Origin: an uncultured Acidobacteriota bacterium
Lineage (GTDB): Bacteria; Acidobacteriota; Terriglobia; Terriglobales; CAINCZ01
Reading direction: 5' to 3'
Assembly: GCA_903847195.1 (NCBI GenBank)
Contig: CAINCZ010000166.1
Span: forward strand, 1-25,705
DNA: 25,705 nt
Every line of letters starts with the position of its first letter. Positions within the stretch are counted from its first letter, which is position 1. A program made the translations under genes and the position numbers. Positions 16,171-22,651 of this stretch are shown in pieces. The notes under the pieces are model-generated. The model saw only the letters and a program-made list of their open reading frames with translations. It was not told the origin of the DNA and did not search any database.

Positions 16171-17103
16171 TTATCGGCTATTGGGTTTCGACTCGAGTTC
16201 GACCCGGTCGCCCACGTGCACGTCTTCCAGCGCAAAGGTAATCATGGCCGTCGCCGAGTTGGGCTGGGTGCTGAGCACAATCACCTCGCCCACGACCCGG
16301 CGGGGCAACTCCGACAGACGCTGTTCCGGTAGTTTCACCATCAACTTCTGGGTGTCGTCGGCCGAGCGGGAATGTCGGATGTTGGCGTCGGCGACATCAA
16401 CGTCCCGCCGCTCGTAGCCGCGAACAATACGGAAATAGTCCCCGCTTTTCAGCCCCTGTTGGGCGCCTAAGTCGATGTAAACCTTACGTCCCGCGCCCAG
16501 GTACTGCTCAAAGTCGCGGGCTGCCAATATCCTGCCGCTCAACTGGGCCGCGCCAACCGGAAAGCGCTCCAGCGAAGACCGGGAGCGGTAAGGCGGCACC
16601 TGTCTGGCCGCGAAGGGAACAACCTGGTCGCCCACGACCACCTCGTCGCAGGAAAACTCCAGTTGCGCAATGGCGACTCCGTTCGCCCGCTGCTCGACTA
16701 CCACCGCATATGCAACATCGGCGTAAATCTGGCTTTCTCCCCGGGTCTTACTCTCGCCATGAAAGGGATAGAAGCGGTTTGGGTCGTTCAACTTCCGCAC
16801 GATGCTTACCCGCGATCCGGCAGAAAAGTCATTTCCTTTCAGGAAGATGTAGTTGCCAGCCGCGAATCGGTTCTGGTGGGGCGTGTTCAGCCCGCCGGTC
16901 ACGAACTGTTTCACTTTGCTCGGTTTGGCAACGAATCCGGCGCAATACACGTCGGAATACGAGAGCGGATGCAGAAGCTGTTCGATTCTCGCGCCAACCG
17001 CCGTGGGATTCTCCGGCAGCGGGGTCGGTCGCGCTGCTTGGGCGGCCAGGTAGCCAGTCATCGCCACGATCACAGTCCCCAATACCATCCAAAAACGTCG
17101 CAT
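16171..17103 (-). CDS. secreted protein of unknown function with FlgT-C-like C-terminal region
   Basis: A 310-residue protein. ATG 17103 is chosen because a strong GGGAGG site precedes it and it opens a Sec signal peptide (MRRFWMVLGTVIVAM, likely cut after AQA near residue 23). The longer open frame upstream is AT-rich and improbable. The mature protein has two similar halves. The first (about 45-170) contains DVYCAGFV, a GNYIFLKG strand, YADVAYAVV and SCDEVVVGDQVVPF, with cysteines C54 and C152. The second (about 185-305) contains YIDLGAQQGLKSGDYFRIVRGY, and GEVIVLSTQPNSATAMIT then VHVGDRVELE. The second half resembles the C-terminal domain of FlgT and LysM-like envelope proteins. This resemblance is by eye only; function is unknown. 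It is divergent from aroDE. Confidence 0.8.
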   Translation of the reverse strand: MRRFWMVLGTVIVAMTGYLAAQAARPTPLPENPTAVGARIEQLLHPLSYSDVYCAGFVAKPSKVKQFVTGGLNTPHQNRFAAGNYIFLKGNDFSAGSRVSIVRKLNDPNRFYPFHGESKTRGESQIYADVAYAVVVEQRANGVAIAQLEFSCDEVVVGDQVVPFAARQVPPYRSRSSLERFPVGAAQLSGRILAARDFEQYLGAGRKVYIDLGAQQGLKSGDYFRIVRGYERRDVDVADANIRHSRSADDTQKLMVKLPEQRLSELPRRVVGEVIVLSTQPNSATAMITFALEDVHVGDRVELESKPNSR

Positions 17104-17181
17104 CCCGGCCTCCCGACCTGGCAGTTGCCCTGCCCCGGGGCTGACCGTAACAAAGCGATTCCCGGTAATCAACACAAAGCA

Positions 17182-17208
17182 TTGATAATTTAGGTACCAA
17201 AGTATGAT
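17182..17208 (+). promoter_or_regulatory. weak candidate promoter for aroDE
   Basis: TTGATA (17182-17187) and TATGAT (17203-17208) lie in the AT-rich part of the 172-bp divergent region. Both boxes are good, but the 15-bp spacer is short. It lies about 70 bp upstream of the aroDE start. Confidence 0.3.
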
Positions 17209-17275
17209 TACCTTCACATCTATAGGGAAAATCTGATATTGCATCTGGAGCGGTGCAAGTGTGCATCGGTAAAGC

Positions 17276-18907
17276 ATGAAGAAAGCCGGACCGGCAACTC
17301 TCAACCCGCGCCCCCTGCCGCTGCGCCTGCCGCGCCTGTGTGTCGCGATCATCGGGGCCGATGCCGCCGACATGATCGCCGACGCTGTTTCCGTGGTGCG
17401 CGAAGAGAGCTTCCTGGAATTCAGGTTGGACTACCTGAAGCAACCATTGGAGGCTTTGCCGGCGCTCAAGGAGTTCCTCCACACATACCCCAACATGCTG
17501 GCGATCGCCACCTGCCGACGGGCGGTGAATGGAGGCAAGTTCCGCGGTCCGGTGGCGGCGCAGATCGAAGTCCTAAAGAAGGCTCAGGCTGCCGGCTGCC
17601 AGATTGTCGATATCGAAGTTGAAAGCGCCGCGACGCTTAAGCCGGCCGAGATTGGCAGCCTGCGCGCCCGCAGCGCTTTATTGCTCTCTTCTCACGATTT
17701 TAAAGAGACCCGCGATCTGGAAGCGACCTTCCAGTCCATGCAGCAGATTCGGGCCGACTTCTACAAGGTCGTCACTACCGCTACCTGTCTCTACGACAAC
17801 GTCCGGATGATGAAGTTCCTGGAGGACAAGAGCCGCGCGCATTCGGTAGTGGGCGTCTGCATGGGCGAACAGGGTGTCATTAGCCGGGTATTGGGTCTGC
17901 GGGCGGGTAGCGCTTTCACGTTTGCCTCCGTAGCTGCTGGAGGAGAAACGGCTCCCGGCCAGATCACCGCGCGGAACCTGCGCGACGTTTACCGCATTGA
18001 TCAACTGGACCCCGCTACCCGCATCTACGGAGTAGCCGGCGATCCGGTTGTGCAGTCGCTCTCGCCGCAGATGATGAACACCGCCTTGCGCCGCGAAAAC
18101 GTCAACGCCGTCTATCTGCCTTTGCACGCCAGGAGCGTCGAGGACTTGATCGAATGCGTGCGCGCCATCCCCATCCAGGGTTTGTCCGTGACCATGCCGC
18201 ACAAGGAAACGATTGTGAAGTTCCTGGACGGCACTGACCCGTGGATCCAGCGGACCGGGGCTGCCAACACCGTCGTGCGCGGCAAGGATGGGCGCCTGTT
18301 CGGTTTCAACACCGACGTGGCCGGCGTTATCCGTCCCTTGGAAATTCGCTATCCGCTGCCCGGCTCGAAAGCTCTGGTGATCGGCGCCGGCGGCGCCGCC
18401 CGCGCTGCCGTCTTCGCCCTCAAGGACCGTGGAGTCGATGTCTTCGTCATGAACCGCACTCCCGCCAAGGGGCAAAAGCTGGCCAAGGAAGCCAAGGCGA
18501 ACTACCTCGGTCGCACCGACCTGAAGAAGCACAAGTTCGACGTGATCATCAACGCCACCCCGCTCGGCATGGACGCCCAACAGTCCCCGCTGAGCGAGAA
18601 GGAAATCAAGGCCAATTACGTCTTCGAAATGGTCTACACCGCGCTCGAGACGCCGTTTACGCAGGCTGGTCGGGCGGCGGGCGCGCAAGTCATTCCCGGC
18701 TATGAGATGTTTGTGCAGCAGGGAGTGCAGCAGTTCCAGATATGGACCGCCAAGATGGCTCCGGCGGCCGAGATGCAGAATGTGGTGCTGGCCGCCATCA
18801 ACTCAAACAAGCCTGCCGAAAAGCCCAAAGCGGAAAAGCCCAAAGCCGCAAAGCCCAAAGCCGCAAAGCCCAAAGCCGCAAAGCCCAAAGCCGCAAAATC
18901 CAGGTAA
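17276..18907 (+). CDS. aroDE: bifunctional 3-dehydroquinate dehydratase / shikimate dehydrogenase with a KPKA-repeat tail
   Basis: This performs steps three and four of the shikimate pathway: dehydration of 3-dehydroquinate and NADPH reduction to shikimate. Residues about 20-240 are a type I AroD with EFRLDY (48-53), the catalytic His140 in SSHDF and the Schiff-base Lys164 in DFYKVVTTA. Residues about 248-510 are an AroE domain with SLSPQMMN, Lys310 in TMPHK, Asp347 in GFNTDVAG, the nucleotide loop GAGGAA (370-375), NRTPAKG and NATPLGM. The order is the same as in plant enzymes and in fusions known from some bacteria. The last 28 residues (516-543) are five KPKA[E/A] units and KSR, a histone-H1-like basic tail not needed for either reaction. 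The start at 17276 has a weak ribosome site. A leftward terminator overlaps its stop. Confidence 0.96.
   Translation: MKKAGPATLNPRPLPLRLPRLCVAIIGADAADMIADAVSVVREESFLEFRLDYLKQPLEALPALKEFLHTYPNMLAIATCRRAVNGGKFRGPVAAQIEVLKKAQAAGCQIVDIEVESAATLKPAEIGSLRARSALLLSSHDFKETRDLEATFQSMQQIRADFYKVVTTATCLYDNVRMMKFLEDKSRAHSVVGVCMGEQGVISRVLGLRAGSAFTFASVAAGGETAPGQITARNLRDVYRIDQLDPATRIYGVAGDPVVQSLSPQMMNTALRRENVNAVYLPLHARSVEDLIECVRAIPIQGLSVTMPHKETIVKFLDGTDPWIQRTGAANTVVRGKDGRLFGFNTDVAGVIRPLEIRYPLPGSKALVIGAGGAARAAVFALKDRGVDVFVMNRTPAKGQKLAKEAKANYLGRTDLKKHKFDVIINATPLGMDAQQSPLSEKEIKANYVFEMVYTALETPFTQAGRAAGAQVIPGYEMFVQQGVQQFQIWTAKMAPAAEMQNVVLAAINSNKPAEKPKAEKPKAAKPKAAKPKAAKPKAAKSR
18821..18895 (+). repeat. five tandem 15-bp units encoding KPKA[E/A]
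   Basis: The unit AAGCCCAAAGCCGCA is repeated five times in frame at the 3' end of aroDE. The last four copies are identical and the first reads AAGCCCAAAGCGGAA. The exact identity suggests recent slippage or unequal exchange, so copy number probably varies between strains. Confidence 0.95.
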
Positions 18908-18937
18908 AAGAAAAACGCCCGACATTGCGCCGGGCGT
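18908..18937 (-). terminator. intrinsic terminator of the YfgM-like gene
   Basis: Read leftward, ACGCCCG (18937-18931) and CGGGCGT (18921-18915) form a stem followed by TTTTTCTTTT. It starts 25 bp after the stop at 18963 and abuts the aroDE stop codon on the other strand. It could also pause rightward transcripts, although no T-run follows in that direction. Confidence 0.8.
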
Positions 18938-18962
18938 CAACTTGAAGTCTATCCGTGTGCGA

Positions 18963-19670
18963 TTACTTGCCCGTCATCCGCTGGGTGGCGATGGACGCCG
19001 CTGCGCTCTTGGGATCGTCTTTTACGATCTCGGCATAGAGCTTGGTAGCTTCCGCGCCCTGGTTCGTGCTCTGGTAAAGAGCCGCCAGCTGGACCTGTGC
19101 GGTCGCCTTGCTGACCACGTTGGTCGGGCGGTCGATCAGCTCCTGGTAGAGCTGGCGTGCATCGTTCGATTTGCCCGAGTCGCGGTAAATTCCGGCCAGC
19201 GCCAGTTTGGCCAACGATGCCAGATCGCTGTCGCCCGAGCTTACGCTCTTCAGACCCTCTTCGGCAGCCTTCGTGTCGCCCATGGTCTGCGCGCTGAGCG
19301 CAGCCATGTAGCGGGCCACCTTGGAGGCGTCCGTCCAGCTATAGTCGTCGGCTACCTTCTGGAACTCACTGCGGGCCTGCTTCGCCTGCTCAAGCGAGGA
19401 GGTGAAGCTGACCTGGCCCGGCTCGGCCGCCGTATCGGCCGGACGAATCGGGGCAGTGTAAGTCTGCATCGCCTTGCCCAACTGCAAGTTGGCCTGCACA
19501 TTGCGGTGGTTCAGGTACCACTGGACCCCGAGGGCGGCAATCACGACGACGATGACGACGACGATTGCGGCAGTGACCATGTTGCGGTTTCGCACGGCCC
19601 AGGAGAGAGTCTCACTGGTCCTCGTGGCGAAGGCGTCGTGTTTGAGCTGGTGTCTTTCGTATGTGCGCAC
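18963..19670 (-). CDS. YfgM-like membrane-anchored TPR protein
   Basis: A 235-residue protein in the TPR_21/YfgM group, which in E. coli is an inner-membrane partner of the Sec translocon and periplasmic chaperones. A short cytoplasmic N terminus (RTYERHQLKHDAFATRTSE) leads to one very hydrophobic helix at about 31-49. The rest, from about 55, is an all-helical periplasmic domain with TPR-like units, for example ARYMAALSAQTMGDTKAAEEGL, AKLALAGIYRDSGKSNDARQLYQEL and AQVQLAALYQSTNQGAEATKLYAEI. GTG 19670 is chosen because the conserved start region begins there and a promoter-like sequence lies just upstream. The longer frame to 19766 would cross that promoter. The name is by overall architecture, so the Sec-linked role is inference. 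Confidence 0.82.
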   Translation of the reverse strand: MRTYERHQLKHDAFATRTSETLSWAVRNRNMVTAAIVVVIVVVIAALGVQWYLNHRNVQANLQLGKAMQTYTAPIRPADTAAEPGQVSFTSSLEQAKQARSEFQKVADDYSWTDASKVARYMAALSAQTMGDTKAAEEGLKSVSSGDSDLASLAKLALAGIYRDSGKSNDARQLYQELIDRPTNVVSKATAQVQLAALYQSTNQGAEATKLYAEIVKDDPKSAAASIATQRMTGK

Positions 19671-19709
19671 GGCAAGTCCCGGGGCGGAATCTAAACGTAT
19701 TGACGATTG

Positions 19710-19739
19710 AGTGTAACAGCGCCAAAAGCGGTAACGCAA
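19710..19739 (-). promoter_or_regulatory. candidate promoter for the YfgM-like gene
   Basis: Read leftward, TTGCGT (19739-19734) and TACACT (19715-19710) are separated by 18 bp, and the -10 is extended by TG two bases upstream. Transcription would start about 33 nt before GTG 19670, which supports that start choice. Confidence 0.4.
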
Positions 19740-19766
19740 TGCGCGCAGCACAGTCGTTTCCCGCAA

Positions 19767-19801
19767 GAAACAGAAAAGCCGCCGCTTACTCTGTGCGGCG
19801 G
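19767..19801 (-). terminator. leftward intrinsic terminator with no clear gene before it
   Basis: Read leftward, CCGCCGC (19801-19795) pairs with GCGGCGG (19785-19779) and is followed by CTTTTCTGTTTCTT. It would stop leftward transcripts from the tatA region or from the doubtful ORF at about 19917-20157. Confidence 0.65.
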
Positions 19802-19805
19802 TCCC

Positions 19806-19991
19806 GTGGTGTGGGTTGCCAGAACCCGGATCGCCTTCAACTTTCGCTCGGGATTGCAGATTGTGTCGGGCGTCGGTGTGCTGATCGGCGTTGGCCCATC
19901 GCGTGGCGAAAAGGGCCTAATCGGCTATCTGAGCTTCGAGCATCCGTTCCGCATACTGAAGCAGCAAAGGGGCGCGCAGCCGCCGGCCTGA
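19806..19991 (+). pseudogene. possible 3' relic of an outer-membrane beta-barrel gene
   Basis: The rightward frame from about 19806 to the TGA at 19989-19991 has coding-like codon choice with many G/C third positions. It reads like barrel strands: ARTRIAFNFRSGLQIV, GVGVLIGVGPSRGEKG, then IGYLSFEHPF with an aromatic end typical of such proteins, followed by a short tail. No start codon with a ribosome site precedes it, and the upstream part of the frame crosses a terminator and a promoter of the other strand. It therefore looks like the tail of a lost gene. A leftward ORF on the opposite strand competes for the same bases, so the reading is uncertain. Confidence 0.25.
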
Positions 19992-20157
19992 GGCGGACCA
20001 TCTGGGCGGTTGCGGTCAGGTTCGGGGCGGCAGCATCTGGGGTGCCGCGCGCTTCTGTCGAAACGTCCAGGGTGTCTGGCAGGTTGGCTGTGGCGAGTGC
20101 GGCACCACAGAGTCCGAGGACGACGAGAGCAAACGAGATGCAACAACGGAATCGCAC
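19917..20157 (-). other. possible frameshifted small exported protein gene
   Basis: Leftward from GTG 20157 the frame begins with a basic start (VRFRCC) and a signal-peptide-like core ending GLCGAALATA, then a polar Ala/Thr/Pro-rich stretch with normal codon use. Near 19985 the coding look moves to another frame, which ends APLLLQYAERMLEAQIAD then TAG at 19917-19919. A single frameshift would join the two into about 80 residues, upstream of the terminator at 19767-19801. No ribosome site is visible at the GTG. It is a weak case, and it overlaps the rightward relic reading. Confidence 0.2.
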
Positions 20158-20370
20158 ACCGCGCGAGTCTAGCGGCGCGAGGCAAAATGCACACTCACCT
20201 GCCCGGCCCAAAAGGCCACAGGCGAGCCCCTGATCCTGCTTTACGGTGGGGTAGGAAGTGTAGCCAGGCGGGTGCAAATACAACCGCCGCCCCAACGCCG
20301 GAGTTGCGCTGGGGGGAGCCTGAAGTTGGTGCCGGCCGCCCACCCGTCACGTCGGATGAACGAGGCGGCC
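20158..20370. other. intergenic stretch downstream of tatA
   Basis: Together with the two doubtful fragments to its left, this completes about 600 bp (19767-20370) without a clear gene. It is GC-rich with open frames in several phases, none with a start site or a recognisable family. I see no known RNA. Confidence 0.4.
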
Positions 20371-20544
20371 CTATGCGGGCTTCTTGGGCTCTTCGCCCTT
20401 TTCGCCGTCGCTAACCGAAGACTTGAAGTTTTTGATACCCTCGCCCAGACCCTTGCCCAGGTCGGCGATCTTGCCGGGGCCAAAGATCAGAAGCGCGATG
20501 ACAAGAATAACCAGAATTTCAGGGAGCCCAAGTTTGCCGATCAT
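20371..20544 (-). CDS. tatA: Sec-independent translocase subunit TatA
   Basis: A 57-residue protein of the TatA/TatE family, which forms the pore-like assemblies of the twin-arginine export system for folded proteins. The sequence starts MIGKLGLPEI, continues with a hydrophobic helix (about 8-22), then the hallmark FGPGKIADLGKGLGEGI amphipathic helix (about 21-37), and ends in a charged tail EKGEEPKKPA. The ATG at 20544 follows a strong GCGGAGG site, and a good sigma-70-type promoter lies about 75 bp upstream. At 57 residues it is at the short end for TatA. No tatB or tatC is nearby, which is common when tatA stands alone. Identification is secure from the motif. Confidence 0.93.
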   Translation of the reverse strand: MIGKLGLPEILVILVIALLIFGPGKIADLGKGLGEGIKNFKSSVSDGEKGEEPKKPA

Positions 20545-20616
20545 AATCCAGCCTCCGCGAGAACCTGCCCCTAAAGGCTATGGCCCCCGGGGGTTTGTGT
20601 GAGTTCGACGGGATTC

Positions 20617-20645
20617 ATTCTAGGCCAGCGCTGCGCGCGAGTCAA
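20617..20645 (-). promoter_or_regulatory. sigma-70-type promoter of tatA
   Basis: Read leftward, TTGACT (20645-20640) and TAGAAT (20622-20617) are separated by exactly 17 bp, with 5 of 6 matches in each box. The start point near 20610 would give a leader of about 65 nt before tatA. Confidence 0.6.
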
Positions 20646-20769
20646 AGACAGTCTTGCGAAACGGAGCGCACACCGTCCCACCTGCGAATTCATCCCCGCA
20701 CCGCTCCGGGGTTGATCGCCTCACCACAAGATTCCGCCTTCGAACGGCCCATATTTACGCGGCGCGAGC

Positions 20770-20922
20770 TTACCTGCCCATGCGTGTAAAGGTCTTTCGC
20801 TGCTGCGAATCTTCCGTGTTGGACCTCGACTGGAGCTTCAGCACCAACAGGATTACCGCCAGGATCACGAGGATGCGAATCCAGTCGGGGATAAAGTCGA
20901 TGACCGCCATAAAATCGGCCAT
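20770..20922 (-). CDS. 50-residue predicted single-pass membrane protein
   Basis: A small ORF that starts at ATG 20922 behind AAAAGGGGAGTT, a strong if close ribosome site, and stops at 20770. The protein has an acidic N terminus (MADFMAVIDFIPDW), one clear membrane helix at about 16-30 (RILVILAVILLVLKL) and a polar, basic C-terminal tail (SRSNTEDSQQRKTFTRMGR). The charge pattern suggests N-out or re-entrant insertion followed by a cytoplasmic tail. It lies between hemG and tatA in the same direction. I do not recognise a family; length, ribosome site and a coherent helix are the only support. It could be a small accessory protein of the Tat or another envelope complex, but that is a guess from position. 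Confidence 0.6.
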   Translation of the reverse strand: MADFMAVIDFIPDWIRILVILAVILLVLKLQSRSNTEDSQQRKTFTRMGR

Positions 20923-21142
20923 AACTCCCCTTTTGCGGAGTTCCTGCGCAGCAGCTTAGAACGCTGATTCCCGCAATGCAATCCGCGGGCTACCCGTTTT
21001 GCTTTCCACGTCGTCCCAAATTGGCACCTTCGTGGCCCAGCCCGGCTCCGAATCTCGCCGCTGGACGCGCGCGCATCTCCGCAACTATCTTGCAGCGAGT
21101 GGGTTAATGCCTATCGAACGGAATGGCTCTTCGGTAACTCTA

Positions 21143-21194
21143 GGCACGTTGCGGCTGCGAGGGGGGCTCAACAGTTGCGACGTGCCGTTTTTTT
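21143..21194 (+). terminator. strong rightward intrinsic terminator with no rightward gene upstream
   Basis: A 15-bp stem pairs 21143-21157 with 21172-21186 (12 Watson-Crick and 3 G-U pairs), loop about 14 nt. It is followed by G and seven T residues (21188-21194). It points rightward, while all nearby genes (hemG, the 50-aa ORF, tatA) run leftward and lack a matching T-run on their strand here. It may end a small RNA starting somewhere in 20930-21120. Confidence 0.75.
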
Positions 21195-21203
21195 GTGAAG
21201 ACG

Positions 21204-22631
21204 CTACCGCTGAGCAGGCTGTGGCTGGGGCGCCGCGGCAGTAATATCGACCTTTCGGGCGGCCTCCTGCCCGGTGCGCACACAGTCCGGTACGCCGATT
21301 CCACGGAAGTAATTACCCGCCAATGCCAGGCCCGCCACGCGCTCCACGGCGGCCTCAATCCGCGCAATGCGCTCCAGATGGCCGGGTGAGGGTTGGGCCA
21401 TCGCGCGGTGCCAGCGGTAAACGCGCGCATGCAAAGGCTCGGCGGAAATACCGGTAATCTCGCGTAACTCCCGTCGTATCGTTGCCACGATCTCTTCGTC
21501 GCTCAGGGCCAGCGCCTGCTGGTCGCGCAGTCCACCCATGAAGCCGCGTACGATGGCGCGATCCGCCGGGGCACGGTGGGGAAACTTGTTGTGTACGAAA
21601 GTGCAGGCCTTCATGCGGCGGCCCTCGCTGCGGGGAACCAGGAAGCCGAAGCCGGCGTCTTTGCCCGCAACGTCATCGCGACGGAATATCAGGTTGGTTG
21701 TCACCGAAGAACTGTAAGAGATGGCGCCCAGATCGCTGGCCAACTCTGCGTCCACGTCCGCGAGCAGCGCGCCTGCCACGTGCGCCGGAGTGCCAAAGAT
21801 CACGCCATCGAAGTGTTCCCTGCGGCGCGCCGTGGTCAACACCCAGCCAGACCCGTCCAGTTCCAGCCTCACCACTTCTTCGCCCGTGAGCATCGCCTGC
21901 GGATCAAGCCGCTCCAGCAGCGCGTCCACCATCTGTTGCATGCCCTGCTTCAGCGAAGAAAACAGCGGCGGCTTGGGCCTGCCCTTCAGCATCTCGGCCA
22001 TGCGCTTGCGCGCCGCCAGCATGCCCTTGGTGAGGCTGCCGTACTTGCGCTCCATCTCGATGAAGCGCGGCAGCGCCGCCCGCACGCTGAGCTGGTCGGA
22101 GTCGGCGCCATACACGCCGGAGAGCAGCGGATCGGCCAGCCGGTCCACCACCTCCGCGCCGTAGTGCCGCTCCACGAATGCGGCTACGCTCTCGTCTCCT
22201 TGAAGTTCATGGGGCTTGCGGAGCAATTCCAGCCCCATGCGCAGCTTGGTAGTCCAGGAGAACAGCGGCGTCAGCGCCGTAGGCAGGATGCGCGTGGGCA
22301 CCATGAACATCAGTCCGTCGGGCATCTCGACCAGGCGGTTGTTGACGAGGATGAAGGTGCGCCGCTGGTCGTCATTGGAGCCGATGATCTGGTTCCCCAG
22401 GCCGAGTTCGCGGCACAGCGTGGCAGCCCAGGGCTTTTCCGTGAGGAATGAATCCGGGCCGGCTTCGATCAGGCAGCCATCGATGCGCTCGGAGACCAGC
22501 ACGCCGCCCATCTGCGGCGCCGACTCGAACACGCAATAATCCACGCTGGCGCCCGCGCGGCGCTGCTTATCCAACTCGTAAGCTGCGGCCAGCCCGCTGG
22601 TACCGCCGCCGATAATGGCGATCCGTTTCAT
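21204..22631 (-). CDS. hemG: FAD-dependent protoporphyrinogen/coproporphyrinogen oxidase
   Basis: This oxidises a porphyrinogen to its porphyrin with oxygen and FAD, late in heme synthesis (the HemY/HemG-type flavoprotein, not the flavodoxin-like HemG of E. coli). From ATG 22631 the 475 residues start with the FAD dinucleotide motif IIGGGTSGLAAAYEL (5-19). VFESAPQMGG and EAGPDSF follow, then the membrane-binding and substrate region (PLLSGVYGAD), and the C-terminal FAD motif GLALAGNYFRGIGVPDCVRTG. The frame extends far upstream over hemH and is not real there. The start lacks a clear ribosome site but lies 20 bp after the hemH stop, so translation is probably coupled. Whether the substrate is copro- or protoporphyrinogen cannot be told here. 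Confidence 0.95.
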   Translation of the reverse strand: MKRIAIIGGGTSGLAAAYELDKQRRAGASVDYCVFESAPQMGGVLVSERIDGCLIEAGPDSFLTEKPWAATLCRELGLGNQIIGSNDDQRRTFILVNNRLVEMPDGLMFMVPTRILPTALTPLFSWTTKLRMGLELLRKPHELQGDESVAAFVERHYGAEVVDRLADPLLSGVYGADSDQLSVRAALPRFIEMERKYGSLTKGMLAARKRMAEMLKGRPKPPLFSSLKQGMQQMVDALLERLDPQAMLTGEEVVRLELDGSGWVLTTARRREHFDGVIFGTPAHVAGALLADVDAELASDLGAISYSSSVTTNLIFRRDDVAGKDAGFGFLVPRSEGRRMKACTFVHNKFPHRAPADRAIVRGFMGGLRDQQALALSDEEIVATIRRELREITGISAEPLHARVYRWHRAMAQPSPGHLERIARIEAAVERVAGLALAGNYFRGIGVPDCVRTGQEAARKVDITAAAPQPQPAQR

Positions 22632-22651
22632 CACTGGCCAGATCTGGCGGG

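Noticed and set aside
17104..17373. Extended start of the secreted 310-residue protein
   Set aside because: The extension would place 90 residues before a clean signal peptide and overlap the aroDE start. The strong GGGAGG site marks ATG 17103.
17678..18688. Leftward 336-codon frame inside aroDE
   Set aside because: It is the antisense shadow of a gene with complete catalytic residues in both domains.
19501..19570. ACGACG-rich stretch as a microsatellite
   Set aside because: It encodes the Val/Ile membrane helix of the YfgM-like protein on the minus strand; codon choice explains the repetition.
20923..21194. 6S RNA, SRP RNA or tRNA
   Set aside because: I looked for the GGAA/GCAGC SRP loop, a TTCGAAT-type T-loop and a closing stem of 6S type and found none.
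20999..21244. Rightward 81-codon ORF across the orphan terminator
   Set aside because: It begins with TTG without a ribosome site, runs through a strong terminator into the hemG 3' end and has no protein-like pattern.
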